Below are positions 1-7,672 of a stretch of DNA of 45,241 nucleotides, piece by piece. The notes under the pieces were generated by a model. It was not told the origin of the DNA. It saw only the letters and a program-made list of their open reading frames with translations, and did no database searches. The first letter of the stretch is position 1; every line of letters starts with the position of its first letter. Source of the stretch: Chthoniobacterales bacterium (GTDB lineage: Bacteria; Verrucomicrobiota; Verrucomicrobiia; Chthoniobacterales; JAATET01); contig JAATET010000057.1 of assembly GCA_015655545.1 (NCBI GenBank), positions 1 through 45,241 on the forward strand, read 5' to 3'. The translations under genes and the position numbers were made by a program.

Positions 1-13
1 AATTGTGCGCTGT

Positions 14-132
14 CCTTCTGGTGATCCTTGCATGGTGGCCCCACCCGTTCCCATCCCGAACACGGAAGTGAAACGCCATAGCGCCGATGGTAGTGCTTGT
101 ATAGCTTGTGCGAGAGTAGGTCGTTGCCAGTA
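14..132 (+). rRNA. rrf: 5S ribosomal RNA
   Basis: This is the small RNA of the large ribosomal subunit. The conserved block CCCGTTCCCATCCCGAACAC (near 43-62) and the 3' GAGAGTAGG element (near 112-120) are diagnostic of bacterial 5S rRNA. The ends were placed by pairing the terminal helix: CTGG at 18-21 with CCAG at 127-130. The exact ends are uncertain by a few bases. It stands alone at the window edge and is followed by a strong terminator, so it is most likely the last gene of an rrn operon whose 16S and 23S genes lie to the left. Confidence 0.95.
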
Positions 133-136
133 TTAT

Positions 137-174
137 GCCCCGTTCCTTGGAAACAAGGAACGGGGCTTTTTTTT
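137..174 (+). terminator. Rho-independent terminator of the rrn operon
   Basis: A perfect 13-bp stem (GCCCCGTTCCTTG at 137-149 with its complement at 154-166) closes a GAAA tetraloop and is followed by eight T residues. It sits 4 bases after the 5S rRNA and ends that transcription unit. Confidence 0.95.
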
Positions 175-250
175 GCACATTTGAAATTGCTATGAAAGGC
201 ATTTCAAAAATTTGCGTGTACATTTTGGTGAACTGTGGTGTGCTTAGTGG

Positions 251-1084
251 ATGACAATCATGGAAATTCACTGCGACGACTGTGTGAAAGGTATGCGGAA
301 GATTGCAGATGGGAGTGTGGATGTGGCAGTGACATCGCCACCCTATAACCTGGGGATTGCCTATCGCAGTTATCAGGACAATCGAGAGAGAGTCGATTAT
401 CTCAAATGGAGCGAAATCTGGGCGACGGAAGTGCGCCGAATTTTGAAAGCTGATGGATCGTTCTTTCTTAACCTCGGGGCTGCAAATTCCGATCCCACGC
501 TGCCTTTCGAAGTCGTATTGCGCTTTTCGCGAACGATGTTCCATCTTCAAAACACAATCCATTGGGTGAAATCGATTTCGATTCCGCAGGAGGATGGGAG
601 CACATTTTCCAAAGGGCATTTCAAGCCGATCAATTCGCCTCGCTACCTGAACGATGGGCATGAATACGTGTTTCATTTCACCAAATCCGGAAATGTCGCA
701 ATTGACCGCCTCGCCATAGGCGTGCCCTATGCGGACAAGAGCAACATCTCGAGGTGGCGACATACCAGGGGAGGCGATCGACGCTGTGGCGGCAACGTGT
801 GGTTTGTGCCGTATCGAACGATTCGGAGCCGCGCGGGCCAGCGTCCGCATCCGGCTACTTTTCCCGTGGAGCTTGCTGAGCGCTGTATTCTGATGCACGG
901 AAGAGAGGGGGCTGTGGTATTTGATCCCTTCCTCGGGCTGGGAGCCTCGGCGGAAGCCTCACAACGCCAGGGAGTGGACAGATTCATTGGTTTCGAAATC
1001 GACAGCGAATATGCGGACTACGCTGCCGCCCGAGTGGGAACATCGGTGCTGCGTGAGTCCGAAATTCTTAAACAGACCGAATGA
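251..1084 (+). CDS. Beta-class DNA methyltransferase (N4-cytosine or N6-adenine), orphan
   Basis: Predicted to transfer a methyl group from S-adenosylmethionine to the exocyclic amino group of a base in a specific DNA site. The catalytic motif IV (TSPPYN, residues 28-33) lies near the N-terminus and the SAM-binding motif (FDPFLGLGAS) near residue 225. That is the beta-class order. SPPY rather than DPPY is more usual in N4-cytosine enzymes, but N6-adenine activity is not excluded. The length of 277 aa is normal for a stand-alone enzyme. No restriction endonuclease is adjacent, so it may be a solitary regulatory or epigenetic methylase. ATG at 251 was chosen; a second in-frame ATG at 260 is equally plausible and neither has a strong ribosome binding site. 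The 107 bases after it, up to the tRNA, hold nothing recognisable. Confidence 0.9.
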   Translation: MTIMEIHCDDCVKGMRKIADGSVDVAVTSPPYNLGIAYRSYQDNRERVDYLKWSEIWATEVRRILKADGSFFLNLGAANSDPTLPFEVVLRFSRTMFHLQNTIHWVKSISIPQEDGSTFSKGHFKPINSPRYLNDGHEYVFHFTKSGNVAIDRLAIGVPYADKSNISRWRHTRGGDRRCGGNVWFVPYRTIRSRAGQRPHPATFPVELAERCILMHGREGAVVFDPFLGLGASAEASQRQGVDRFIGFEIDSEYADYAAARVGTSVLRESEILKQTE

Positions 1085-1191
1085 TGTCCTGCAATCGGGG
1101 GTCACAATTCGAAGATCGTCATTTGCAGAGCAGATGTGGTTTGCGGTTGCAAAACTCTCCTGCTTCGCTACGGTCTCCCTCCCTACCGAAA

Positions 1192-1266
<75 letters not shown>

Positions 1267-1286
1267 CCATTTATCGCAAACAAACC

Positions 1287-1556
1287 ATGGCCAATATCAA
1301 ATCCGCGGCGAAGCGCGCCAAGCAGGCAGTCGTGCGCACCGCGCGTAATTCCAGCATAATCTCCGGCTTGAAAACCGAGCAGAAAAAATTCCGCAAGGCG
1401 ATCGCCGATGGCGATCTCGCGACCGTGAAAGCCGGCTACAGCAGCCTCGTGTCAACGCTCGACAAGGCGGCCAAGCGCGGCGTGATTCACAAGAATGTAG
1501 CCGACCGCCGCAAGAGCAAGCTCAGCCGCGCGCTCAAGCCGAAGGCTGCGGCGTAA
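1287..1556 (+). CDS. rpsT: 30S ribosomal protein S20
   Basis: A primary 16S rRNA-binding protein of the small ribosomal subunit. The 89-residue product has the family length. It starts MANIKSAAKRAKQ and is Lys/Arg/Ala-rich throughout, with the conserved segment GVIHKNVADRRKSKLSR near the C-terminus. The frame is open further upstream through the tRNA, but the ATG at 1287 gives the canonical N-terminus of S20. The gene follows tRNA-Met at 20 bases and may be co-transcribed with it. It is convergent with the minus-strand gene ending at 1623. Confidence 0.97.
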   Translation: MANIKSAAKRAKQAVVRTARNSSIISGLKTEQKKFRKAIADGDLATVKAGYSSLVSTLDKAAKRGVIHKNVADRRKSKLSRALKPKAAA

Positions 1557-1585
1557 GCTCGGACGGATCGCAAAAACCATCTGTA

Positions 1586-1618
1586 AAAGCGCCCGAAGGC
1601 ATTGCCCGCGGGCGCTTT
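1586..1618. terminator. Bidirectional terminator between rpsT and the minus-strand operon
   Basis: Ten-base inverted arms AAAGCGCCCG (1586-1595) and CGGGCGCTTT (1609-1618) enclose a 13-base loop. The A- and T-rich ends of the arms can act in both directions. It lies between two convergent genes, rpsT and the small membrane protein gene, which is where a shared terminator is expected. Confidence 0.8.
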
Positions 1619-1622
1619 CTGT

Positions 1623-1808
1623 TTATCGTGCCGGCAGGCCCGGGAAAATGGGCTCCGCGGCGGGCGTCGAAGATTGTGCAGGAGCTTCGAACGTGATCGC
1701 TGCATTTTCCGGAGTTCGATGGCTCGCCGCGAGAATGGACCGGACGCTGCCGATGATCAGGATGGCTCCGACCGTGAGAAGAATCATGGCGGCGTGACGC
1801 TCGTTCAT
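1623..1808 (-). CDS. Small membrane protein coupled to plsC (unknown function)
   Basis: A 61-residue protein. It has a single hydrophobic segment near residues 7-28 (AAMILLTVGAILIIG) followed by a polar, Ala/Pro-rich tail that probably lies outside the cytoplasm. Its ATG overlaps the TGA of plsC in the form ATGA (1805-1808), the same arrangement as aroA/cmk upstream. That overlap is the main reason to believe it is translated. It is the last gene of the minus-strand run and ends 5 bases from the terminator. I do not recognise a family. The start inside a longer open frame on the same strand is fixed by the overlap. Confidence 0.55.
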   Translation of the reverse strand: MNERHAAMILLTVGAILIIGSVRSILAASHRTPENAAITFEAPAQSSTPAAEPIFPGLPAR

Positions 1809-2431
1809 TCGAGATGGAGTGTGCCGATCGCGTCCATCACGAGCTGGCTCAGGCGCTGGTAATCGTCGCGGCCTCCTTTGCCGACGTCTTCCTTCGTGAA
1901 GACGATCGGTTCTCCGACGACCACGCGGATGGGATGAAATTTCACGCCCTTCGACCCGCGCGGGAATGCCTCGTAGGATCCGAAAATGCGCATCGGCACC
2001 ACGGGCGCGAGTGTCTTGGCGATGACGAGCCCGACGCCTGCCTGGGCGGGCTGCAGGTTGCCGTCGGGTGAGCGGGTGCCCTCGGGAAAAAGCACGACAC
2101 CTTCTCCCTCGCGAATTTTTTTGATGACCGTCTTGAGCGCGGACATGTCGTTTCCGCCGCGGTCGACGGGAATGACATTCATGTCGGGGAAAAGCGGCCC
2201 GAAAAATGGCCACTCCATGAGAGTCTTGCGGGCCAGGTAATGCACGGGCCTGCGTGAGCAGATTCCGACCAACGGGGGATCGAAGTAGCTTTGGTGATTG
2301 GCCGCGAGAATGACGCCGCCGGTTTCGGGCAGACGCTCCCGATGAAGAATGCGAAAGCGGAAAAGCAGCTTCGCGAAGATGCGGGCGAGCGTGGCGAAAA
2401 ACCAATACGTGAACTTTACGCGCGCTGGCAT
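1805..2431 (-). CDS. plsC: 1-acyl-sn-glycerol-3-phosphate acyltransferase
   Basis: Transfers an acyl chain to lysophosphatidic acid to give phosphatidic acid at the inner face of the membrane, the second acylation in phospholipid synthesis. The 208-aa product has the family signature H-x4-D as NHQSYFD (His46, Asp51), the block VLFPEGTRSPDG near 114-125, and a hydrophobic N-terminal segment. It overlaps the end of cmk by 16 bases upstream and the small membrane protein by 4 bases downstream, so it is part of the tyrA-aroA-cmk-plsC unit. Acyl-donor specificity (acyl-ACP or acyl-CoA) cannot be read from the sequence. Confidence 0.93.
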   Translation of the reverse strand: MPARVKFTYWFFATLARIFAKLLFRFRILHRERLPETGGVILAANHQSYFDPPLVGICSRRPVHYLARKTLMEWPFFGPLFPDMNVIPVDRGGNDMSALKTVIKKIREGEGVVLFPEGTRSPDGNLQPAQAGVGLVIAKTLAPVVPMRIFGSYEAFPRGSKGVKFHPIRVVVGEPIVFTKEDVGKGGRDDYQRLSQLVMDAIGTLHLE

Positions 2432-3066
2432 GCGGGCAGTCCTTTGGCGGCAAGCGCGTGGAGAATCGCCCCGATGACATCGTCCAGATCGAGATGGCTC
2501 GTGTCGATCACGGTGGCATCGTTGGCAATGGTGAGCGGAGCGGTGTGCCGCGAGGAATCGACGCGGTCGCGAGCGGCGACTTCGTCACGCCGGCCCTGTT
2601 TGTCCCGCCGCGACTGGCGCACCTCCGGGCTCGCATCGAGATAAAATTTATAGCGAGTGGACGGAAAGACGACCGACCCAATGTCGCGCCCTTCGACGAC
2701 GCAGTCGCCTGTTTTGGCAAGGTGGTGGAATTCCGCGACGAGCCGTTCGCGCACGGCCGGCACGCACGAGACCGCGGAAACGGACCGGCTCACGCTTTCG
2801 TCGTGCAATTGCTCATGGAGGCGAATGCCGTCGATCTCGATGAATGAACGATGCTCCTCGAAGCCGGTGTGAATTTTAACGTCGCGCATTGCGGATTCGA
2901 CATTCCCTGCGAGCTGCGGATCGGTTCCGCTGTGCAGCACATGCCATGTGACGGCCCGATACATAGAGCCGGTATTGATGTAATAAAAGCCAAGCTGCTC
3001 TGCCACGCCGCGAGAGACGCTGCTTTTTCCCGAGGCGGCCGGACCGTCGATGGCGATAATCGTCAT
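2416..3066 (-). CDS. cmk: (d)CMP kinase
   Basis: Phosphorylates CMP and dCMP with ATP in pyrimidine nucleotide recycling. The start was set at the ATG giving MTIIAIDGPAASGKSS, where the P-loop GPAASGKS (residues 8-15) sits at the expected place. Further motifs are the segment YYINTGSMYRA and the EGRDIGSVVFP block that binds the phosphates. Length is 216 aa, normal for the family. The ATG overlaps the aroA stop as ATGA (3063-3066). The order aroA-cmk is widespread in bacteria, which supports both calls. Confidence 0.95.
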   Translation of the reverse strand: MTIIAIDGPAASGKSSVSRGVAEQLGFYYINTGSMYRAVTWHVLHSGTDPQLAGNVESAMRDVKIHTGFEEHRSFIEIDGIRLHEQLHDESVSRSVSAVSCVPAVRERLVAEFHHLAKTGDCVVEGRDIGSVVFPSTRYKFYLDASPEVRQSRRDKQGRRDEVAARDRVDSSRHTAPLTIANDATVIDTSHLDLDDVIGAILHALAAKGLPACQRA

Positions 3067-4430
3067 GTGGAAGCTCCAGTGCGGTTGCGTTCGACGCTGG
3101 CGCCCACCGTGCCGCGTTCGCCGGCCGGCTTGCGGCGGATGGCCTTGCCGGAACGGACGAGGCGCAGGGTTTCCTCGAATGAAGGATAGGACGTGGCGAC
3201 GCACTCGACATTATCGATGATCGTTTCGCCGTCCGCAAAAAGGCCCGCAATCGTGAAAGCCATGGCGATGCGGTGATCGCCGAAGCTGGGAAGCCGCGCG
3301 CCGCGCAGCCGTTTGGCTCCGGTGATTTCCATCCCGTCGTCGAATTCCACGACCTCGACGCCCATGGCGCGGAGGTTGCTGGCGATCGCCGCGATCCGAT
3401 CCGTCTCCTTCACGCGCAATTCGCTCGCGCCGCGGATCGTTGTCTTTCCCTCGGCGAGCGCCGCTGCAATGGCGATGATCGGTATCTCGTCGATGACGTT
3501 GGGAATTTCCTCGCCCTCGATGACGGTGCCGGTGAGCTTTGCGCCGGTGATTTCGATCGCGCCGCTGGGTTCGCCTTCGTCGACGACTTCCACGATTTCA
3601 CGGAGTCGCGCGCCCATGCGAACAAGGACGTCGAGAATGCCGCTGCGAGTGGAGTTCAGGCCGACGTTGTCGATGAGCAGGCTCGCGCCGGGCTGCGCCG
3701 CCGCGGCGACGAGCCAGAAGGCCGCGCTGGATATGTCGCCGGGCACTTTGAAATCGCGGGACTCGAGCGTCTGCCCGCCGTGGATCGTAATTTCGTTGCC
3801 TTCGCGAATCGTGCGAACAAGAAAATAATCGAGCATGCGCTCGGTGTGGTCGCGCGACGGTCCCGGCTCGACGACAGTGGTCTTGCCCGAGGCGAACAAG
3901 CCCGCGAGAAGAATCGCGCTTTTTACCTGCGCGCTGGCATGCGGCATTTCATAGCGAATGCCGGCCAGCGGACCGCCATCGATGACAAGCGGCAGGGTCT
4001 CCCGCGCGCCTTCGGCGGTGAGGCGCGCGCCCATTTGCGCGAGCGGCTGCATGATGCGGCGCATGGGGCGCTGCGAGAGCGAAGCGTCGCCGACCATGCG
4101 CGTGCGAAACGGCTGCGCGGCGAGAATCCCCGACAGCAGGCGCACGGTCGTGCCGGAGTTGCCGCAATCGAGGTCGCTCGCCGGGGCGGTGAATTTGCCG
4201 CGGCAGCCATGCACGATGACGGTGCCGCTCTCCGGATGCTCGATCTGCACGCCAAGCTTGCGCATGGCTTCCATCGTGGAAAGGCAGTCCTCTCCCTCGA
4301 GGAAATTCGTAATGACGCAGGGACCGTTCGTGAGCGCGCCGAGCATGATGGCGCGATGCGAGATGCTCTTGTCGCCGGGCACGGTGAGTTCCGCGTTGAG
4401 TGTGGATGACTTGGAAACCTTAAATTGCAT
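3063..4430 (-). CDS. aroA: 3-phosphoshikimate 1-carboxyvinyltransferase (EPSP synthase)
   Basis: Joins phosphoenolpyruvate and shikimate-3-phosphate in the sixth step of the shikimate pathway (cytoplasm). The 455-aa product has the family motifs VPGDKSISHRA (residues 17-27), DCGNSGTTVRLLSG, SAILLAGL and, late, FGDHRIAMAF. The C-terminus runs about 25 residues past the usual end. ATG at 4430 gives the standard N-terminus, MQFKVSKSS; a longer open frame upstream belongs to overlap with tyrA. It overlaps the tyrA end by 11 bases and cmk by 4 bases, so the aromatic branch genes are translated from one message. Confidence 0.96.
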   Translation of the reverse strand: MQFKVSKSSTLNAELTVPGDKSISHRAIMLGALTNGPCVITNFLEGEDCLSTMEAMRKLGVQIEHPESGTVIVHGCRGKFTAPASDLDCGNSGTTVRLLSGILAAQPFRTRMVGDASLSQRPMRRIMQPLAQMGARLTAEGARETLPLVIDGGPLAGIRYEMPHASAQVKSAILLAGLFASGKTTVVEPGPSRDHTERMLDYFLVRTIREGNEITIHGGQTLESRDFKVPGDISSAAFWLVAAAAQPGASLLIDNVGLNSTRSGILDVLVRMGARLREIVEVVDEGEPSGAIEITGAKLTGTVIEGEEIPNVIDEIPIIAIAAALAEGKTTIRGASELRVKETDRIAAIASNLRAMGVEVVEFDDGMEITGAKRLRGARLPSFGDHRIAMAFTIAGLFADGETIIDNVECVATSYPSFEETLRLVRSGKAIRRKPAGERGTVGASVERNRTGAST

Positions 4431-5298
4431 CGAGTTTTTTTCGGGCGCTGCGGCCGCTGGCGAGCAGAGTGCGAACAGCCTCCCCATCGCCGGCATCAAG
4501 CGCGACGCGGAGATTTTGGAGGATTTCGCCCAATTCCGCAATCGAAGTCGATAATTCCCCGCGGTTCGCCATGAAAATGCCCGTCCACAAATCGGAATCC
4601 CCCAAGGCAATGCGCGTGCTGTCACGGTAGCCGCCGCCGATCAGATTTTCCCAGCCGGGCACGGCCTCGGAGATGACCGCGACCAGCGCGGAGGCGGCCG
4701 CATGCGGCAGATGGCTGGTGCGCGCGAGCGCTGCGTCATGCGTCTCGGGGGACATTTCCAGAATCCGGCAGCCAGCGGATTCCCAAAGTGTGCGGGCTGT
4801 TTCGAGCGCCGCGGTGCGTGTGTTGGCAGTGGGCGTGAGCACGCATGTCGCTCCCTGAAAAAGGTCCGCATGCGCCGCGCCGATGCCGGCGCGATCCGAA
4901 CCCGCAATGGGATGGGCGCCGATGAATCGGCCGCCGGCAAGCGATTCGCACGCGTCGACGATCGGGCCTTTCACGCTGCCGGCATCGGTGAGAACGGCGG
5001 CATCATCCAAAGCGGGGAGCATGCGGCTCGTAAGATCGGACATCGTCTCGACGGGCGTGCAGAGCACGACGCAACGCGCGCCGGAGACGATTTTGGAGAG
5101 GTCGACGCCGGTCTCGCGAGCGAAGCCAAGGCCGCGCACCTCTTCAAGGGATGCTTCGCGGCGCGCCCAGACACGGATTTCCGTTCCGGGACTGCGATGC
5201 CGAAGGGCAAGCCCGAGCGAACCTCCGATGAGGCCGGGGCCGAGGATGGCGACCGGACTAAAGGGATTCTCGATGCTCAGGGGATCCGCCGTGCTCAG
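4420..5298 (-). CDS. tyrA: Prephenate/arogenate dehydrogenase, probable CTG start
   Basis: Oxidatively decarboxylates prephenate or arogenate with NAD(P) on the way to tyrosine. The NAD-binding motif is GPGLIGGS (residues 20-27 from the start used here). The active-site stretches IGAHPIAGSDRAG and MSPETHDAALARTSHLPH are clear. The first ATG, GTG or TTG in frame is a GTG at 5139, which would remove the NAD motif and cannot be right. Upstream in frame there are only CTG codons, at 5298 and 5280. The one at 5298 overlaps the stop of the upstream lipoprotein gene as CTGA, the same geometry as the ATGA junctions downstream. This gives 292 aa, the usual family length. The start is therefore inferred; the enzyme call is firm. 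Confidence 0.88.
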   Translation of the reverse strand: MSTADPLSIENPFSPVAILGPGLIGGSLGLALRHRSPGTEIRVWARREASLEEVRGLGFARETGVDLSKIVSGARCVVLCTPVETMSDLTSRMLPALDDAAVLTDAGSVKGPIVDACESLAGGRFIGAHPIAGSDRAGIGAAHADLFQGATCVLTPTANTRTAALETARTLWESAGCRILEMSPETHDAALARTSHLPHAAASALVAVISEAVPGWENLIGGGYRDSTRIALGDSDLWTGIFMANRGELSTSIAELGEILQNLRVALDAGDGEAVRTLLASGRSARKKLDAI

Positions 5299-5717
5299 GG
5301 GACGAGGAAAATCTTGCCCGAGTAGGGATCCTTTACTTCGGTGTTCGGAGGGAATCCGCGGACGTCCACATAGCCGGCATAAGGAGCATGCGGGCTCGTC
5401 ACGAAGCCGGGTTTGCCGGCGACAGGCGTGCCGTAAGGAATGCTTTTCTGCTCCGTGGCAGGCGCTGTGGGCGGAGTCGTCGTCGTGGTGGTCGAAGTCG
5501 TGCTGGTGACATCGGTTGTCGTGGCAGGCGGTGTCGGTGTCGGCGTGGCGTCCGTTACGAAATCCGTGGCCGTGCCGGGCGTGGCTTGCTGGTAACCGTA
5601 GTTGTTCGAGCCGGTTTGAGCGGCATTCTGGCGTGTGCGCGGCCCGGATTCATCCCCGCAAGCGGCGAGAAGCATGAGAGCGAGAGCTGCCGGTATGATC
5701 AAAGAGGAGATTTTCAT
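5295..5717 (-). CDS. Small lipoprotein, Thr/Pro-rich linker (twin family, member A)
   Basis: A 140-aa protein with a lipoprotein signal peptide ending in the lipobox LLAAC (Cys20), so the mature protein should be lipid-anchored outside the cytoplasm. A Thr/Pro-rich linker (residues about 55-90) leads to a conserved C-terminal block of about 45 residues: PYGTPVAGKPGF, then [12 protein letters not shown] and PYSGKIFLVP. The next gene upstream encodes a sister protein with the same C-terminal block. I do not recognise a described function; the tail could be a small cell-wall or polysaccharide binding module. Its stop overlaps the likely CTG start of tyrA, so the two are probably coupled. Confidence 0.8.
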   Translation of the reverse strand: MKISSLIIPAALALMLLAACGDESGPRTRQNAAQTGSNNYGYQQATPGTATDFVTDATPTPTPPATTTDVTSTTSTTTTTTPPTAPATEQKSIPYGTPVAGKPGFVTSPHAPYAGYVDVRGFPPNTEVKDPYSGKIFLVP

Positions 5718-5817
5718 AAGGTCGTGACGACAGCAATAGAGACCATGTTTCGCCCCATGACTTCAACCCTTTTTGGGGGACATGGTGCGTCTTTCGCCCA
5801 AACAGCCATGCCGGAAG

Positions 5818-6207
5818 CTAGGGAACGCGGAAAATTTTTCCGGTATACGGGCACTTGACCTCGCTATTCGGAGGGAATCCGCGGACGTCGACGTAGCCGG
5901 CATTTGAATACGGGCTGACCACGAAGCCCGGCTTCCCGGGCACAGGCGTGCCGTATGGAAGGTCGCCCGTGGGGGACGTACCGACCGGCGTTGGCGTGGG
6001 AGTAGGAGGCATGTCACCGGGCGTCGGTGACGGAGAGGGCGACGGTGTGGGAGTGACCTCGAGCAGCGGCGCGGGGCTGGGTGTCGGTGTGTCGCCGGTA
6101 TGGGCCGGATGGGGCTTCGAGGGGTGCGGCGGATTGATTTCCGTCTCGCATGCGGCGAGCAGGATGGCGGCGGAGACAGCTGAAACAGCGAGAAGCGCGG
6201 ATTTCAT
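5818..6207 (-). CDS. Small lipoprotein, Pro/Thr/Ser-rich linker (twin family, member B)
   Basis: A 129-aa lipoprotein with the signal peptide [20 protein letters not shown] (lipobox ends at Cys20), then a low-complexity PTPSPSPSP-type linker. Its C-terminal block is shared with the downstream lipoprotein: [28 protein letters not shown] and [10 protein letters not shown]. Compared with member A it has Cys before the PYTGK motif and a Pro/Ser rather than Thr linker. ATG at 6207 gives the clean signal peptide; an in-frame ATG at 6222 adds five residues. A gap of 100 bases separates the two genes. The pair looks like a tandem duplication with relaxed linkers and a constrained tail. Function unknown. 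Confidence 0.8.
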   Translation of the reverse strand: MKSALLAVSAVSAAILLAACETEINPPHPSKPHPAHTGDTPTPSPAPLLEVTPTPSPSPSPTPGDMPPTPTPTPVGTSPTGDLPYGTPVPGKPGFVVSPYSNAGYVDVRGFPPNSEVKCPYTGKIFRVP

Positions 6208-6241
6208 CGGCAGAGATAGCATCTGCGCTCGGTGCCGGAGT

Positions 6242-6907
6242 TCAATTCTTTTTATCCGGAGGGCCGGTCCACGCCACGGCGCCGGGGGCCGTTTTTTCAA
6301 AAAATCGCAGCGCCTCGATGGGGCGGCCGGTCTCCCGCAATGGGTAGACGCCGCCTCCGCCCCGGCCGGCCGGATCGCGGATAAGGTAGTCGAACCCGCG
6401 CTTGCCGACGATCACGACAAAGTGCGTGGAACCGCCCGGGAAGCGGATGCGGACGATCACGGGATTGCCAGCGAGCAGATTCTGGTCGATGAGCGCGTAG
6501 GACGGTTTGTCCTCGTAGGCCTTGCGGGCGAGCGCCGGGGGATAGGCCGCCGCGGCTTCCCAATAGAGCCACCCCTCGGGCGTGTATCCGGCATGGCTGT
6601 TGACGAAGGCATTCAATCGGCCGGGATCGACATCCGCTCCATAGCTGGACAGCACCATGGCTGCGGACGAGATCGCGCAGCCTTCGGCGCCGAGTGTCGC
6701 AGGCGTGGGGCCGAGCGGATTGCCGGCCCAGCGCGGATCGCCTTGGAAAAACTGCGGCACATCGATCACCTTTTCACCCACGAAATAGAGCCCGCCGCTT
6801 GGCGGCAGCAGGGTGCGCGGGGCCAGCCAATACCATGCCCCCGCGGCGAAGGCGGCCAGCAGAAGAATGGTGCCGGCCGCGAAAATCCGCCTTGCGATCA
6901 TGCGCAT
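6242..6907 (-). CDS. Membrane-anchored C39-like (papain-fold) cysteine peptidase family protein
   Basis: A 221-aa protein with one N-terminal membrane segment (about residues 9-30) and an outer domain of the peptidase C39-like family. The candidate catalytic residues are Gln55 (in [10 protein letters not shown]), Cys77 ([12 protein letters not shown]), His162 (STHFVVIVG) and Asp178 (IRDPAG), in the order the family requires. The [10 protein letters not shown] segment is typical of the C39_2 group, whose substrates are mostly unknown. It is the first gene of the minus-strand run. It starts only 27 bases from the divergent NlpC-like gene, so the promoters of both must overlap the coding regions. 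Whether it cleaves peptide or isopeptide bonds is not known. Confidence 0.8.
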   Translation of the reverse strand: MRMIARRIFAAGTILLLAAFAAGAWYWLAPRTLLPPSGGLYFVGEKVIDVPQFFQGDPRWAGNPLGPTPATLGAEGCAISSAAMVLSSYGADVDPGRLNAFVNSHAGYTPEGWLYWEAAAAYPPALARKAYEDKPSYALIDQNLLAGNPVIVRIRFPGGSTHFVVIVGKRGFDYLIRDPAGRGGGGVYPLRETGRPIEALRFFEKTAPGAVAWTGPPDKKN

Positions 6908-6934
6908 ACGGTATTTCTTCGTGGAGCCTGCTCA

Positions 6935-7672
6935 ATGAGAATTCTTCTGCTCCTCACCCTGCTTGTATTCGCGCGTGGCGCCGCGGCGGCGGATTGGAAT
7001 GCCGCCGTGCTCTCCGCCGTGCGCGCGATGCCGTCGGGCGGGGGATTCTCCGCCACGAGCGAGGCGAGCGCCCGGCTGCGGGCCGCGGCGGAAGTCGAGG
7101 GCGGGGGATTGCGGGTGCGCCCGGCGCTTGCGCCGCCCAGTTACTGCTCGGCGGCCACGTATCTCGTGCTCTTGAAGGTCGTGGAGCGCGCGCGCTCCTC
7201 CGGTGCGCTGCAGTTCGACATGCAGCCGCTTGCGCCGACGCTGCAACGCGATGGCGAGGGCGTCTGGGGACGGTGGAATGCGAACGGGCCGGGCACGGCG
7301 CGGCTGTTTTACGAACTGGGGGCGGGGAGGAATTTCACGAGCTGGGACGAGGCGCGCCCGGGTGATTTTTTGAAGATTTTCTGGCGCGACGCGGTCGGTT
7401 CGAATGAATTCGGCCACTCGGTCATTTATCTCGGGATGGAGACGCGGGATGGCGTCGAGTTCGTGCATTACTGGTCGAGCAACAAGCCGGACGGATTCGG
7501 CGAAAAATCGGTGCCGAAGTCGAAGATCGCGCGCGCTCTTTTTTCACGGCTGGAGCGGCCGGAGCGGCTTGCGGCGGCCTCCAGCCTGCCTCACGTCGAC
7601 GCCTATCTCGCGAGCCTGCTCGAGCGGAAATCGAGTTTCGCCGAGGCGTGCAAGCTCAGCGGGGTGCGGTAG
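6935..7672 (+). CDS. Secreted NlpC/P60-like cysteine hydrolase family protein
   Basis: A 245-aa protein with a signal peptide (MRILLLLTLLVFARGAAAA). The candidate catalytic Cys71 is in PPSYCSAATYLVLL and His161 in NEFGHSVIYLG, separated by the phrase WDEARPGDFLKIFW. That is the usual spacing and 'PGD' hallmark of NlpC/P60 and CHAP-type peptidoglycan or amide hydrolases. The exact subfamily cannot be assigned by eye. ATG at 6935 was chosen because it gives the signal peptide; the open frame extends far upstream without meaning. It is divergent from the C39-like gene and overlaps the 3' end of the ABC ATPase by 17 bases (convergent). Confidence 0.72.
   Translation: MRILLLLTLLVFARGAAAADWNAAVLSAVRAMPSGGGFSATSEASARLRAAAEVEGGGLRVRPALAPPSYCSAATYLVLLKVVERARSSGALQFDMQPLAPTLQRDGEGVWGRWNANGPGTARLFYELGAGRNFTSWDEARPGDFLKIFWRDAVGSNEFGHSVIYLGMETRDGVEFVHYWSSNKPDGFGEKSVPKSKIARALFSRLERPERLAAASSLPHVDAYLASLLERKSSFAEACKLSGVR

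Noticed and set aside
3273-4409. Long plus-strand ORF (378 codons) opposite aroA
   Set aside because: It is antisense to the whole of aroA, is rich in Arg/Ala/Asp/His as expected for a GC-rich shadow frame, and has no domain.
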